A stretch of 64,000 nucleotides of DNA from Spinellus fusiger (taxonomy: Eukaryota > Mucoromycota > Mucoromycetes > Mucorales > Phycomycetaceae), in contig JALLLS010000093.1 in assembly GCA_025094145.1 (NCBI GenBank), positions 61,235 to 125,234 of the forward strand. Direction: 5' to 3'. The notes under the pieces were generated by a model. That model was not told where the DNA came from. It saw only the letters and a list, made by a program, of their open reading frames with translations, and searched no databases. Shown here in pieces: positions 24,847 to 36,800 of this stretch (positions are counted from its first letter, which is position 1; each line of letters starts with the position of its first letter). The position numbers and the translations under genes are program-made.

Positions 24847-25132
24847 AAAAGGACACTGCAGAAAAGACTTGTCACAAACAAGTAAAAGAGGAAGAAATGG
24901 AAAAGACAAGCAGGAGCAGACCACAGGCTTGGATTTCAGGCTCAATTCTACTGATAAAGTAAAGTGACGAAACAAGCCAAAAGAAGAAAGAAAATAAAAA
25001 TAAAAATAAAAAGAAATAAAGAAATAAAGAAATAAAGAAATAAAGAAATAAAACACTGCACTGCACTACAGACACATCTTTATAGGAGGCGGACATGTCT
25101 TTATAGAAAGTGAATCGGGTATCTTATCAGTA

Positions 25133-26474
25133 CAGCCACACCCAATTGAATTTAATACTTTTAAAAATAAATTTCAGGACGAAATATTTAGGATATATTC
25201 AATATTGAATAAAAACACTTTACATTTGATATAGAGGCTTCAAAATTTCACACAACAAAGCTCAACATATTTAATTATAGAAAATAATATAATAATAATA
25301 TAATTAATATTTTGTATGGCCTCTTTTGGTATCAATGACAGCCTGGCATCTATCTGTCATACTCAGAACTAATCGTTGTGCAAGTTCAACACCAACCCTC
25401 TCCCACTCTTCTGCAAGTAGAGTATTCAAACATTCAACATTGGTAATAGATACCCTTCTTTCCTCAATTCGTCTTTCCAAGGCCCACCAGATATGTTCAA
25501 TTGGGCTCAAGTCAGGGATTTGTGTGATCCAGTCAAAATGCCTAATCTGATGCGTCTCTTTCCACCCTCTGGCATAGGCCCCAGTGTGACAGCTAGCACC
25601 TTTTTCTTGTAACAGAAACTCACTGTTCTCTTTCTGATACAATTCCGTGAACCAATGATGAAAATCATCACCCAAAATATTGATATATTCGTCTTGGTTT
25701 ACAGTGCTATCAACAAAGACCAAAGGCCCAAATCCGCCTGCCCAAAAACAGTTCTGAAGCATGACCTCACCGCCACCAAAATTCATTGTTAAAACAATAG
25801 GATTAGGATCATACCTTTCTCTAAATTTTATGATGACACACGCACCACTATTGTTTCCTTTCACGGTGTACCTGGACTCACCAGACTAAATAACACCTCT
25901 CCGCTGGTCGTTCGTCCAATTGACATGTTCCTTAGCCCAACAAAGCCGTTTCTCACTGTGTTTTACAGTTAAATCTGGCTTGTGATCTACATGAAAAGAT
26001 CCGAACCCTAACTGATTGCATTAAATGATCATGGTGTTTCTACATACATCAACCTGAATCTTCAGCATTTCCAATTTTAGTTGATTATATGAGGCAAATG
26101 GGTCCTCTTTAATGACTTTTTCCAGGTGTCTGAGGTCCCTCTCATTCAATTTTTTTTATGTTTTCCATGACTCTTTAAACGCAATGAGGACCCACTAACT
26201 TTGATATTTCTGATACTATTTTGAACTGTGGGCTTTTTCATCTCAACTACGTTTGTAGTGACAGTCAATTTTAATCTAGCCTTCAATATTTAATAAATGC
26301 CCCACAATCTTCTATCTTTTGCCCTATCCTATTCTCTACAGGTGTGATTTTCTTAATATCTATCTGACATAGTGTGTAGGTTTTACACTATTTGGAAAGA
26401 AGAAGAGTTTTATGCAAAGATAAAGGTATTTTATTAAAATTTAGGCAAGTATTAAATTCAATTGGGTGTGACTG
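25133..26474 (-). mobile_element. Tc1/mariner-type transposon, copy 2 (1342 bp, inactive)
   Basis: It has the same terminal repeats and TA flanks (25131-25132, 26475-26476) as copy 1 and differs from it by a few substitutions and small indels. It is inserted in the upstream region of the S6K gene, close to the end of its likely 5' UTR. It is transcribed, if at all, in the same direction as S6K. Confidence 0.9.
25304..25864 (-). pseudogene. Tc1 transposase fragment, copy 2 (dead)
   Basis: A 186-residue open frame nearly identical to that of copy 1, with one visible change (ALERRIEE for ALEKRIEE). It carries the same TAG for the conserved Trp, Gly for the first catalytic Asp and Lys for the second. 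Confidence 0.85.
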
Positions 26475-27811
26475 TAGAACAAAACACATTCTACACACCC
26501 AAAGATTTTTCTGGCTTTTAATCAGTGACACAATCATCCCTTTACGTCCAAAAATTTCTTGTCTTTTATGAAACTGTATTTAAAATCAAAAGGTTTGCGT
26601 ATCCAAATTACTATTTCTTTTTGTGGAATATTTCACTATCAAATTGTATTATCAATAGAATATAGTGTTGATGAATAAAATTGTTTATTGTAATAGTATA
26701 GCTAATACTATATTATGACTATAGTCACTGCCCAAGTATATTCCCTCAATAGAAATAAAATCTATACACTAAAGGCCTTGTGATTTATCCTTGGAAGATA
26801 GATAACTATGCTCAGAAGTATACCCTAGAGACCATTGACAGTATAGAAGGAAGAAGACCACCTGAGACTGACTTGAAAGGAGTCTTTACTTGCCTAATAA
26901 TAATACGGTGAGTATCCTGTGGAATACAATGAGATCAGGCCCAGATGATGACACTACTTACCTTTTTATCTCAAGAATAGTCCTTGGTAGTGTCTATCAC
27001 CTTCTTCTATTGCTTTTCTTTGTTAATAATGGCACATTACCTTGTTTATTTATGCTCATCTTGATGAGTACTTGATTGTTATACTGTGGGCTTAAGAATA
27101 ACACATTATGTTAAGAAGATAATATCAGTGATTGAGTTGCAATGTCAAGTTCACTTCTTCCTTTTATCCAACTTTATAGTGTTTAATTACACAGTCTATA
27201 GTCAATGCTAAAACAGACAGACAGTGAAAAGGTTCTTTTCAAACACATTAGCCAACAAAACAAATAATATAAATTCATTGTTCATGTATTTACTTATATA
27301 TCCCAAAAATATTCTGTTGCTATGAGACAAGAGACACATAGGACCTCGTAAGGCTGGTTACTCATACGAAGATTGACAGAAAAGAGAAGGGTGTGGTCTG
27401 ACAGAAGGCAAACTAATGGTTGTAATAATAATGGCATTCTATGGAAATACAGAAAGAAAACAAGTCGAGAATAAGAAACAGTCAGCTGTCCAAGTCCTTA
27501 AAACTTATCTTGTTTATACTCTAGGAAGCTGTTTGGATCAAAGTCTATTTTATTAAAGATGTAGATGACTACACTTTTATATTAGTTTGCTATTCTCAAG
27601 CAATAGATATGGTCTTCATAGAATATTCAGGCAGACTGGGAAGGATAACTGTCCTGTCCTATAGTGTGTATAATTTTGGTTCTGTATTTCAAGGCCATAG
27701 AATTCCAGGAAGTGATTTTGTTGTAAGAAGGGTTTCTCTCTTCCCTTGAAACATACATAGGACAAGAGGAGGGAATCCATCTCTAAATTTACTGAAATGT
27801 TATTGTTGTAT
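26475..27811. other. Intergenic region with one possible exon fragment
   Basis: Mostly AT-rich and unassigned. Near 26805-26910 (plus) a short frame reads YAQKYTLETIDSIEGRRPPE, followed by TDLKGVFTCL, which has coding flavour. It is flanked by stops and I cannot identify it; it may be a relic exon. Confidence 0.35.
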
Positions 27812-29170
27812 AGCTTTGATCATTATAGCTTAAAAAGATATGTATATAAGTAGCCTCAATATCTATACTATGTAACTTTGAGTAGTATATCCTTTATTCT
27901 GCAATAAAAGGCACTGTGGTTATCAACAGGACCACCGGAGAGATAAATGTATAGATATTGGGTCTCTAGCAAGGACAACGAAATGGAGTATTGGATACAA
28001 AGGCTGGTCTAGGGAAATCAAAGAGGGTACATGAACAGGAACACAACACACGATTTGAGCACAACTGGTAACTAGGCAACTGTTCTTTAACGAATTCTTT
28101 TCTTTTTAGATGTTGTTGTAGTCTGCATTACTTTGGTAGTTCTGATTAAGCAAATGACTTGTGAAATTTGGTTTTGTTCTCTTCTGTTTGGATATTAATA
28201 CCTGCTAATTACACTGTCTGTTGTTCTTCATAACTTCTACCCTCTTTAACTTGTTTGCCTTTGTCTAGCATATAAACCAACAGTTATGATCTGGTGAGTG
28301 TTTGTGTATGTTTATTGTGTCTGACATGTTAGTCAGTTTCTATTTTATATTCTTTTACTATAATAAACCCAGTGAATCCGTTAAAAAGGCAAAGGCAAGA
28401 AGAAGGTGCCAGTGCAAGGGTAATAAGACATACACACATAGAGAGTACATTAATACATCTTGGACTCATTATTTTTACTATTATTTTATTATTAAAAAGG
28501 GGTATTGGCACCTAAGAATATTGGAGTACGATCCTACCAAACTGCCTGTAATTGCTTATGGCACAGGAATAAAGGTAAAAGATGCTGCCAAATTTAAAGG
28601 TCATCGTGTTGGTTTGACGAGGGTTTTATATCAATCATTGAAAAAAAGAGACAAAAGGGTGGAGATCTTCTTGTAGTTGATGTTGATGAGTCTAGAATAT
28701 CGAGGCTAAGCATAATTGACCTCTAACTCAATATAAAAAGCTCTTCTAACAGTTGCTCTGTCTTTTTTTTTCTTTCTCAAGATCTGCCACACTTATAACA
28801 CAAATAACCTCACCGAGGTATTCATGAATTTCAACAGTATCCACGCTTGCCAAGGTTGTTGAGTTGTTTGGAACAGAGATATGAATACATCAAAGAATAT
28901 CTATACAATTGCAGAAGAGTGTTTAAAGGGTCTCCACCGACCAGTTCCATTCTATAGAAAAGAATAGATACTCGTATTATACCATATTGCCATATAGAAG
29001 GTGGTTTCCTTCGAGATTCAGATATTTACATGTAAATTATAATAATAATCTTTATTTAAGAACTAACATGAATACATTTTAATTTATTTTTGCTCCTTTT
29101 CAAATCGATGTCATTTTTAAACAATTGTAGTTTGACTATTTCCTTTTATATCCTAAAGATCTCCTGGTGT
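27812..29170 (+). repeat. Fanzor-bearing repeat unit, copy 1
   Basis: This interval matches 44822-46122 in reverse orientation along its whole length, with many substitutions and small indels by eye. It is therefore a dispersed element older than the Tc1 copies and the 4.2 kb duplication. Ends were set where similarity starts (near TATAGCTTTGATC) and stops (near CTCCTGGTGTGTA). I see no clear terminal inverted repeats. Confidence 0.7.
28286..28967 (+). pseudogene. Fanzor C-terminal relic, copy 1
   Basis: The coding pieces are MICESVKKAKARRRCQC (across a GTGAGT intron), then EYDPTKLPVIAYGTGIKVKD, FKGHRVGLTRVLYQSLKK, and a degraded DVDESRISR (family DEFRTSR). After an intron ending CTCAAG comes ICHTYN, CQGC and VVWNRDMNTSKNIYTIAEE, followed by FYRKE and a stop at 28967. 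This order (DEFRTS, CxxC…CxxC ribbon, NRDxNxxxNI RuvC-III) is that of TnpB/Fanzor C-termini. One zinc Cys is Tyr, an in-frame stop follows CQGC, and a frameshift precedes DVDE, so it is not functional. The upstream RuvC-I part is absent. Confidence 0.68.
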
Positions 29171-29697
29171 GTATTTAACCCACACCACAAAGACCATTGA
29201 GGCAGATCAAAGACCGTCACTCCAACAAGGGAGACTTGATTGGTGATCGGAATCCAATCCATCTTACGTCACTCCTGTCGCGTAAGGTATGCATTTAGCA
29301 GTCTCCACGTGAGATAAAGCTTATGGGCTGGTGGGTATGGATTCTTCTGCCTTGTCTTTTTTTTATTGCCTATTGCTGGGTTTTTTTTTTTTTTTTTTTC
29401 CTTTCTTTCTTTCTTGTCATTTCTGCAAACTTCCCTTGTTCTTCTTTTTCTTCTTTCTTCAGTGCATCTTTTTGCTTTGTTTACTTTTTCCATTCTTCCC
29501 AGTGAGACTGCTCATCTTAAAAGTCACGTAAAAAAACACCCTTGTTCTCTTCCACACCCTACCTTTTACACCTCTCAACTATTCAACCTTTCTATATATC
29601 TACATCTACATCTATCTATATAAATATATAGATATATAGATATAATATAGATAGATATAATATAGAAAAACAACAACAACCTCTCTTTTATCTCACT
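29171..29697 (+). promoter_or_regulatory. PP2A A-subunit upstream region
   Basis: It contains CCAAT-type boxes in both orientations near 29238-29257, ACGTCAC at 29266-29272, a TCACGT at 29524-29529, and long T-rich and CT-rich tracts. Just before the ATG is a TATAGATA-type microsatellite (about 29590-29665). No other gene is visible; frames here are shadows of the repeats. Confidence 0.45.
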
Positions 29698-32560
29698 ATG
29701 GAAGTCGACGCACAAGCTGTTCCACCTACAGAATACATGGACGAGGACCCTGTGACTATGGCACCCGTCCAAGATGAACTTTACTCTGTCGCTGTTTTGA
29801 TTGATGAGTTGAAGCATGAGGACATACAGTTGAGACTCAATGCCATGAGAAAACTATCTACTATTGCAGAAGCCTTGGGTCCAGAAAGAACAAGAAACGA
29901 GCTTGTTCCTTTTCTGCAAGGTAAACCCACCTACTCACCTACATCCACTGTGGGGATAGATAGAGTCTACACGGGGTTGTTTATATGTATTTAGGGAGGG
30001 GGGAAAAAGAAAGAAAAAGAAAAAGAAAAAGAAAAAACACACCATGTTTATACGTTATATGTTATATGTTATATGTTGAGAACAGACCATTGATCCCTTT
30101 TCTCTTATTCTTCTCTTATTCTCTCTTATTCTCCATCTCTCTTTTCTTTATCCTGGTAGAATCCATTGACGACGACGACGAAGTACTCCTTGCTTTGGCA
30201 GAAGAATTGGGAAAACTCACACCTCTCGTGGGTGGTCCAGAATTCGCACATACATTGTTAGCCCCCCTTGAAAACATTGCAGCTGTGGAAGAAGCTACTG
30301 TCAGAGAGAGGGTAAAAATGACCCTTTTTTTTCTCTTTTTCTCTTTCTTTCCTTTTCTTTCTTTCTCTACTATTTCTGTTATGCGTGTGTGTGTATGCCT
30401 AGGATGAATAGAAGTGGGATGGGGTTGGGGATCCTGCCGATGCTGATTGGGCCCATCTGTAGGCTGTGATCTCTCTCTGCGAATTAGCAAGCCAACTCTC
30501 ACCAAAACAACTGACAGAGCATTTCATGGCTCTTTTGAAGCGATTGAGCATGGGAGAGTGGTTCACGAGTCGGACTTCAGCAACGGGTCTGTACGCGACT
30601 GTCTACCAAAACAGCACAAAAGAACTCCAAGCTGAACTCACAAAGTAAGTCTCCAACATAGATCCATAAATAGAGAAGGGAGAAAAGGTGTAGCAGCAGT
30701 TGTTAATGTGTCTCAGCATGTTCTCTCAGCTCGTGCAGGATGACAGTCCCATGGTGAGAAGAGCCTCTGCAAAGGCATTGTCTGTAAGTTCTTTTCTGTT
30801 GCGTGGCCTTGTCAGTTGTCTTTTGTGTGTGTGTGCGTGATGGGTGTATGTGTATGTGTATGTGTGTTCTGATGTGTCTGTATAACAGCAACTGGCGGGT
30901 AAGGTAGCACTCGAAGATATTTTTGAGACCAGCATCCTCTGGTTCCACAAACTGGCCCAGGATGACCAGGACTCCGTGCGTCTGTTGACAGTGGAGAGTT
31001 TGGCGGCACTGGCTGGATTGCTTACACTGGAACAGAACATTGAGCATTTGCTGCCTGCCTTCAAGTCCTTGGCAGATGATAAGTCATGGCGTGTGCGATA
31101 CATGGTGGCCTCGAAATATGTCGAGGTAAGAAGAGAGAAAGAGAGAAAGACAAGGAGCATGGACAGAGAGTCCTTATGAGAGAAGGAGGGACTGATCCCA
31201 GGTCTATTAGATCTCCCAAGCCTTTGGAGAGACCATTGTGAGAGAACACTTTACAACTGCCTTTATCAATCTATTAAGAGATCCTGAGGGAGAAGTGAGG
31301 ACTGCTGCTGCTAGTCAAGTACCTGGTAAGAAGGAGAGAGAGAGAGGATGAGTGGGTGTGGGTGTGAGTATGGGCATGTCTATCAATAGCAGCAGCAGCA
31401 GCAGCAATAGCAGTAGTAGTGGTAGTGGAGGAAGAAGACTGCTCTCTCTTTCTGTGTTTCTGATCGTGAGTGGGTGGATCTATCTAGGTTATGCTACATT
31501 GGTAGAAAAGTCTGTGATTCTTGAAAACCTACTGCCTTGTGTACGTGATCTTGTCACAGATGAGAATCAACATGCGCGTGCTGCACTGGCAAAAGAAATC
31601 AGTGGTTTGGCACCCATTGTTGGTCAGGAGGCGTAAGTACACTCAAGAAAGGGCAACAGACACTGATCCTATGCTTATCTATTTAGTACAATGGAGTTCC
31701 TGCTGCCCACCTTTTTACAGCAACTCACAGATGAGTTCCCTGATGTCCGTTTGAATGTCATCTCCAACTTGGAAGTGATTAACCGAGGTAAATACGAGTG
31801 CCGTGGCTTATCCACTGCTTGGCCACCGCTTCATCTTCTAGAAAGAAAGAAAGAAAGAAAAGACATGGACTAATACTGGACCTGAACCCATAGCCATTGG
31901 GATTGAGCGTCTCTCACAGGCATTGCTCCCTGCCATTGTTGAACTCTCTGAAGATAAGCAATGGCGTATCCGGCTAGCCATCATTGAATATATTCCATTG
32001 TTGGCTAAGCAGTTTGGTGCAAAATTCTTTGAGGAAAAGCTTCTTGGTCTGTGCATGTCATGGCTGCGTGATTCTGTCTATTCTATTCGTGAGGCAGCCA
32101 CCGTCAATCTAAAGAAGCTGACAGAAGTGTTTGGTGGTGAATGGGCAAAGAAGGCCATCATTCCCAAAGTGCTGAAGATGTCTACAGAGTTAAAATATCT
32201 TTATCGCATGATCATGGTGTCTGCATTGACTGTAAGTATACAAGACAAGGATCAAGAAAAAGAGATCTACAGTGTGGTTTGCAAACGACTCATGCCTTGT
32301 AGACAATGTCAGAAGCATTGCCCTATGAGATTATCAATGACTCTGCTTTACCTACTATTATGAAATTGGCTGAGGATCCTATCCCAAACATTCGCTTTAG
32401 TGTCGCAAAATCCCTTGAAGCATTGGTGCCCCTGCTGAAGCAGAGTGGAGACAAGGCTGGTTTGGTGGCAGGCACAGTAAAACCTGCTCTTGTCAAACTA
32501 AGCACCGATGCAGATGGCGATGTCAAGTTCTTTGCGACAAGAGCCCTGGAGAGTGAGTAA
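29698..32560 (+). CDS. TPD3: PP2A regulatory subunit A (PR65/Tpd3), HEAT-repeat scaffold
   Basis: Scaffold that holds the catalytic and B subunits of protein phosphatase 2A. The start [17 protein letters not shown] is followed by [20 protein letters not shown] and [20 protein letters not shown], the classic first HEAT repeat. Later repeats include [87 protein letters not shown] and [15 protein letters not shown]. About ten exons with short introns are needed; each junction checked was GT-AG (for example CTGCAAG|GTAAAC joined to AATCCATTGAC). Length fits the roughly 590-residue family. The last codons are ambiguous: read through, the protein ends ALESE at 32560; if the GTGAGT donor at 32553 is used, it ends ALEMH at 32610. 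Confidence 0.92.
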
Positions 32561-32610
32561 GTTGTTTGTTGGATTCGTAAAAGAAGACTCACTCTATTCT
32601 AGTGCATTGA

Positions 32611-33623
32611 ACTAGTACCTTCCAACTATACATTGAGACGTGAACGGTAATGAAGAGATAGAAAGAAGAAGAACAAGTAAGAGAAATAATGAGAATACCT
32701 TATGTTAGAGCAGCTGGCGTGATATGAAAGTGGTTGTTTGACTAAGGAAACTCTTTTCTTCCTCTCTTTAGTCTTTCCTTTGTCTTGTATATTATAGTTT
32801 ACTAGTGTTATTGGATTCTTCCCTTGTCAGTATGTTGTTGTTCCCTTTCCTTACCGCTTTGTGTCTTTTTTTCTTTTTCTTCCCTTTCTTTCTTCTCACT
32901 CCCTGCTACAAAATTCCTTTGAACCAAAAAGAGAAGATGCGTTGCTTTTGAAATGATGTGTTGATTAGTGCGCTGTTTCTGTATTCTATCGTGAAATGAA
33001 TTCATATCACTGCATAATGAGATTTGATGTACAGAGACTATTGGGTGTGAAGTAGTGGCTCTTGGCATGAAGAAATATAGATGGCGCTGATGGGCAGTTG
33101 TCAAGGGCATGATCGTCAGTCTGTTTGTGCTGTTGAAGAATTAACGAGGAATTTAATGTGATGGTGGTATTCATTTAGTGATACTAGTATGATCTTCTCT
33201 ATCCCATGCTAGAAGGGAAGAGGGAAGAGTAATCCACAGCCATTCAATGGGTCAGTGGATGGATCTGTTCTCAAGTCTATCAGACAGTCAGCCAGTCAGC
33301 CAGTCACTTCAGGAATGTATCGCCATTCAGCACAAATACACCCCACCAAGCATATCCATGACTCTTCAGGTGATATTGAAAGTATCTGCGCTACTATTTC
33401 ACCTTTAAGATGCTTTTGGCTTTGTTTATTTTCCTTCTCTGTTCTTTTCTTTCTTTTCCATTTGTTTCTTCTTGAAAACAAAACAAAAACACTACCAAGC
33501 AAACAACCCTCCTATCTATTTGGTTGAGTCACGTATTACTGTTGATTGGGTTATTAGATACTATAAAACAAACACATACACCTACATACTGCCAATTGTG
33601 TTGAACACAAATTAACAAGCACC
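32611..33623. other. Intergenic region PP2A A-subunit to IQGAP
   Basis: Same-strand gap of about 1 kb with the PP2A 3' UTR and the IQGAP promoter, which contains GTCACGTA at about 33529-33536 followed by an inverted CCAAT (GATTGGG). Open frames here are short and unassigned. Confidence 0.5.
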
Positions 33624-33791
33624 ATGGCCAACACTACACCCCTTATAAGACTCTCTAATATTGCTGGGAAGAAAGGTCTTTCTGATCTGCACATTCCCAC
33701 CATCACGGATGATGCTGAAGATGTTATTGGTAATAATAATAATGATACAAGTATTAATCATATGAATATATGAACAATGATAACAATAATG

Positions 33792-33826
<35 letters not shown>

Positions 33827-36800
33827 GATAATATGAAGAATAATATGAAGAATATATATCTCTATCTCTATCTCTATCTATCTATCTATCGCTGTCTCTA
33901 TATAAAAACATCATCTAATCCACACTTGTGTTCTTATTTACAATGAATTATAGGCATGCAAGGTAAAGTTATACACGGATTCATATTATTTTCAATCAAT
34001 TGACATCCACACAGGTCGTATTCGTCTTCAAAAAAATGATCGTATCTTGCATAGTCAGTGGATGGACAAACAGAGAAATAATTTGCAGGCCTATGAGTAT
34101 CTATGTCACATTGGTGAAGCTAAAGAGTAAGTGGTAGAATACCCCCTTCAAGGCGTTTAATTTCTTTTCTTTTCGTTTAGATGGATAGAAGACTGCTTGG
34201 AGTTTGAGATTGATCCCATCACCAAACTTGAAGAATCCATGCGCAACGGTATTGTCTTGGCTCAATTGACAGAATACTTTGCGCCTGGTGCTGTACGAAA
34301 GATATTCTTTGTAAGTACATCTTGAGAAGAAATAGGTATAGGGAATTCTACTAATATTTTTTTTTCTCTTTTTCTTTTTGGTGATCATTCTCAGGATGAA
34401 AAACTTCAGTTTAGACATTCTGATAACATTAATTACTTCTTCACTGCTTTAAAATCAGTACGACTGCCACAAATCTTTTGGTTTGAACTGACAGATCTTT
34501 ATGACAAGAAGAACATTCCAAAAGTGATTTATTGTATCCATGCCCTTAGGTAATGAGTGTAGATTTGAGTATCCTTGACCTTAGCTGAGTAACCCTCTTA
34601 CCTGTATCCACTATCCAGTCATCTGCTGGCCAGACGAAACATGGCACCCAATATTAAGAATCTGTTAGGACAGCTTCAGTTTACCAGTGAGTTTTTTGTT
34701 TTTTGTTTTGGGAATGTTCTCCAAAGTTACTAATTTTTGTCGTTGAAAAATAAAATAAAGATGAGGAACTCATGGCCACTCAGCGTGAATTAGACATGGC
34801 AGGTGTCGTGATGCCCAACTTTATGAATATTGATTTATCTCTTCGTAAAGAGATGGACGAAGAATATGGTGAAGGCAATATTGGCTATCAATTCCAGCAA
34901 CTGGACATATGTGATTACTATATAGAAGAACAGACACCTAGTCCAGACACACCAGATCTTGTTGTTGAAGGAGAGGAAGGTTATAGTTCTGATAACTCCA
35001 GTTCTCCAATTGAAAAGGATGGTAAGTGCTTGTTGGATTAAAATATCTTATCTTTTATATCACTCGCTTACGCTTTCTTCTTTTTTCTTTTTCAAGTGTT
35101 TAATGAATATTGGCTGCATCCTAGTAGAATGAACAGTGTCATTATTTGTCAAAATACTGTGCGCACTTGGTCAGCCCATCGTACGTTTAAAAAGATCCAA
35201 CAAGAACACCGATCTGAAGCATTTATCGCACATATTACAAATGTTCAGTCGTGTGTGCGTGGTGCAAAAGTGCGTCACTTGTTGGCAGAAAGAAGAAAAG
35301 TGTTGAGTTCTTCAGTTGAATGGATTAGTTTGGTGAGTTTCATTGTTTTTTTTTTTTTTTTTAAAAAAAAACCCCTGCTACTTCTATTTCTTAACATTAG
35401 ACATATGCGTAACATACCATTAACTTTTGTATCAGATTCAAGCAAACTGCCGTAGAATAATTATACAAAGAAGATACCAAAAAATAATAGATTATTACCA
35501 ATCGAATATTCCAAGCATTATTTCTATTCAGAAATTGATTCGAGAAAAGCAAATGAAAACGGCTTTTCAAGTGTTAAGTAAGTAATGACAAGTGGGCTGA
35601 GATAAATCAATCAACTACCAAGTAGACATCTACTGACTAGCATATTTAGGTACACACAAGAATCCTAGTGTTTCAACAGTAAAAAAACTGATACATATGC
35701 TAACAGACAATGACAGTGACTTTGATAATGACCTAGGTATTAAGTAGTGGGTAGAAATAAATAACTGGCGATTGACTAACATTCTATAGAAATCGAGGCC
35801 TTGCGACAACAAATTGTTGAAAACCTTCAGGAGAACCGAAAGCTACATGATCGTATCAACAGGCTTGATATCTGCATAGATCTTTTCTGGAAAAATTTAG
35901 TTACCATTGAGGAAGCCATGAAGAGTGCCAGTATTTTCAAGAAAAAGAAAACACTGGAAAGATGCATTAGCAAGCTGTCTACACAAAGCTCTGTATCAAT
36001 TACATCTAGCATCAACAAATCTAATGAATTCAGTCATCAGAGATTTGATCTATACCAACAGCTTCTTTACTGCCTTCAGACCAATCCTGAATATTTGACA
36101 AAACTGTTACATATGGCAAGCAGTGGAAAACTTCCTCGTTCTATTGACAGGGAAAGTACAGAGTCTGCTGTTATGGAACTCTTTAGCTATGCAATATGTA
36201 TACGTGAAGAATACTTGTTGATAAAACTTTGCGAGGTTAGAAACTATAAACAGATGAAAATAGAAAAATCTTACTCACTGGTCAACTATCTCTATTCCAA
36301 AAATATACATAGAGCTGTATCAAAGAAGAGGTTAAGCAAGTTGATAGCCCACACGACTTTATGCTTGGAAACTATAGCTTCATGAGAATCATGGTTCATT
36401 CCAACAGGTATGAAACTCTATCTATAAAAATACATGAACATTTAAATCCATATTGTAAAACTAACCAACATGAAATACTAGAGTCTTCAAAGAAAACTCT
36501 TTCCATCGCAACTTACTCAAACCACTCATTACTGCCATTACCAAGGATGAATCCATTGACCTTGAAACAGACCCTGTGAAAATATACCAAGCAACTATTA
36601 GCAAGGAAGAAACATTGACTGGACAAAAGTCCACACGTCCAGCAATGAAGGACAGCGCAGAGGCATTAGCAAATTTACAAGTAAAAGAGATATTTCATCA
36701 ACATCTCAAAGACCTCACAGCAGCCACTTTGATGTTTGTCAAAGAACTCACCAAAGAAAGTGAAACTGTGCCTTACTCTATTCGTGTGATTGCTCGTAAT

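Noticed and set aside
29269..29817. Lys/Arg-rich and Tyr/Ile-rich minus frames near the PP2A start
   Set aside because: Products of T-rich and TATAGA microsatellite sequence in the promoter and UTR.
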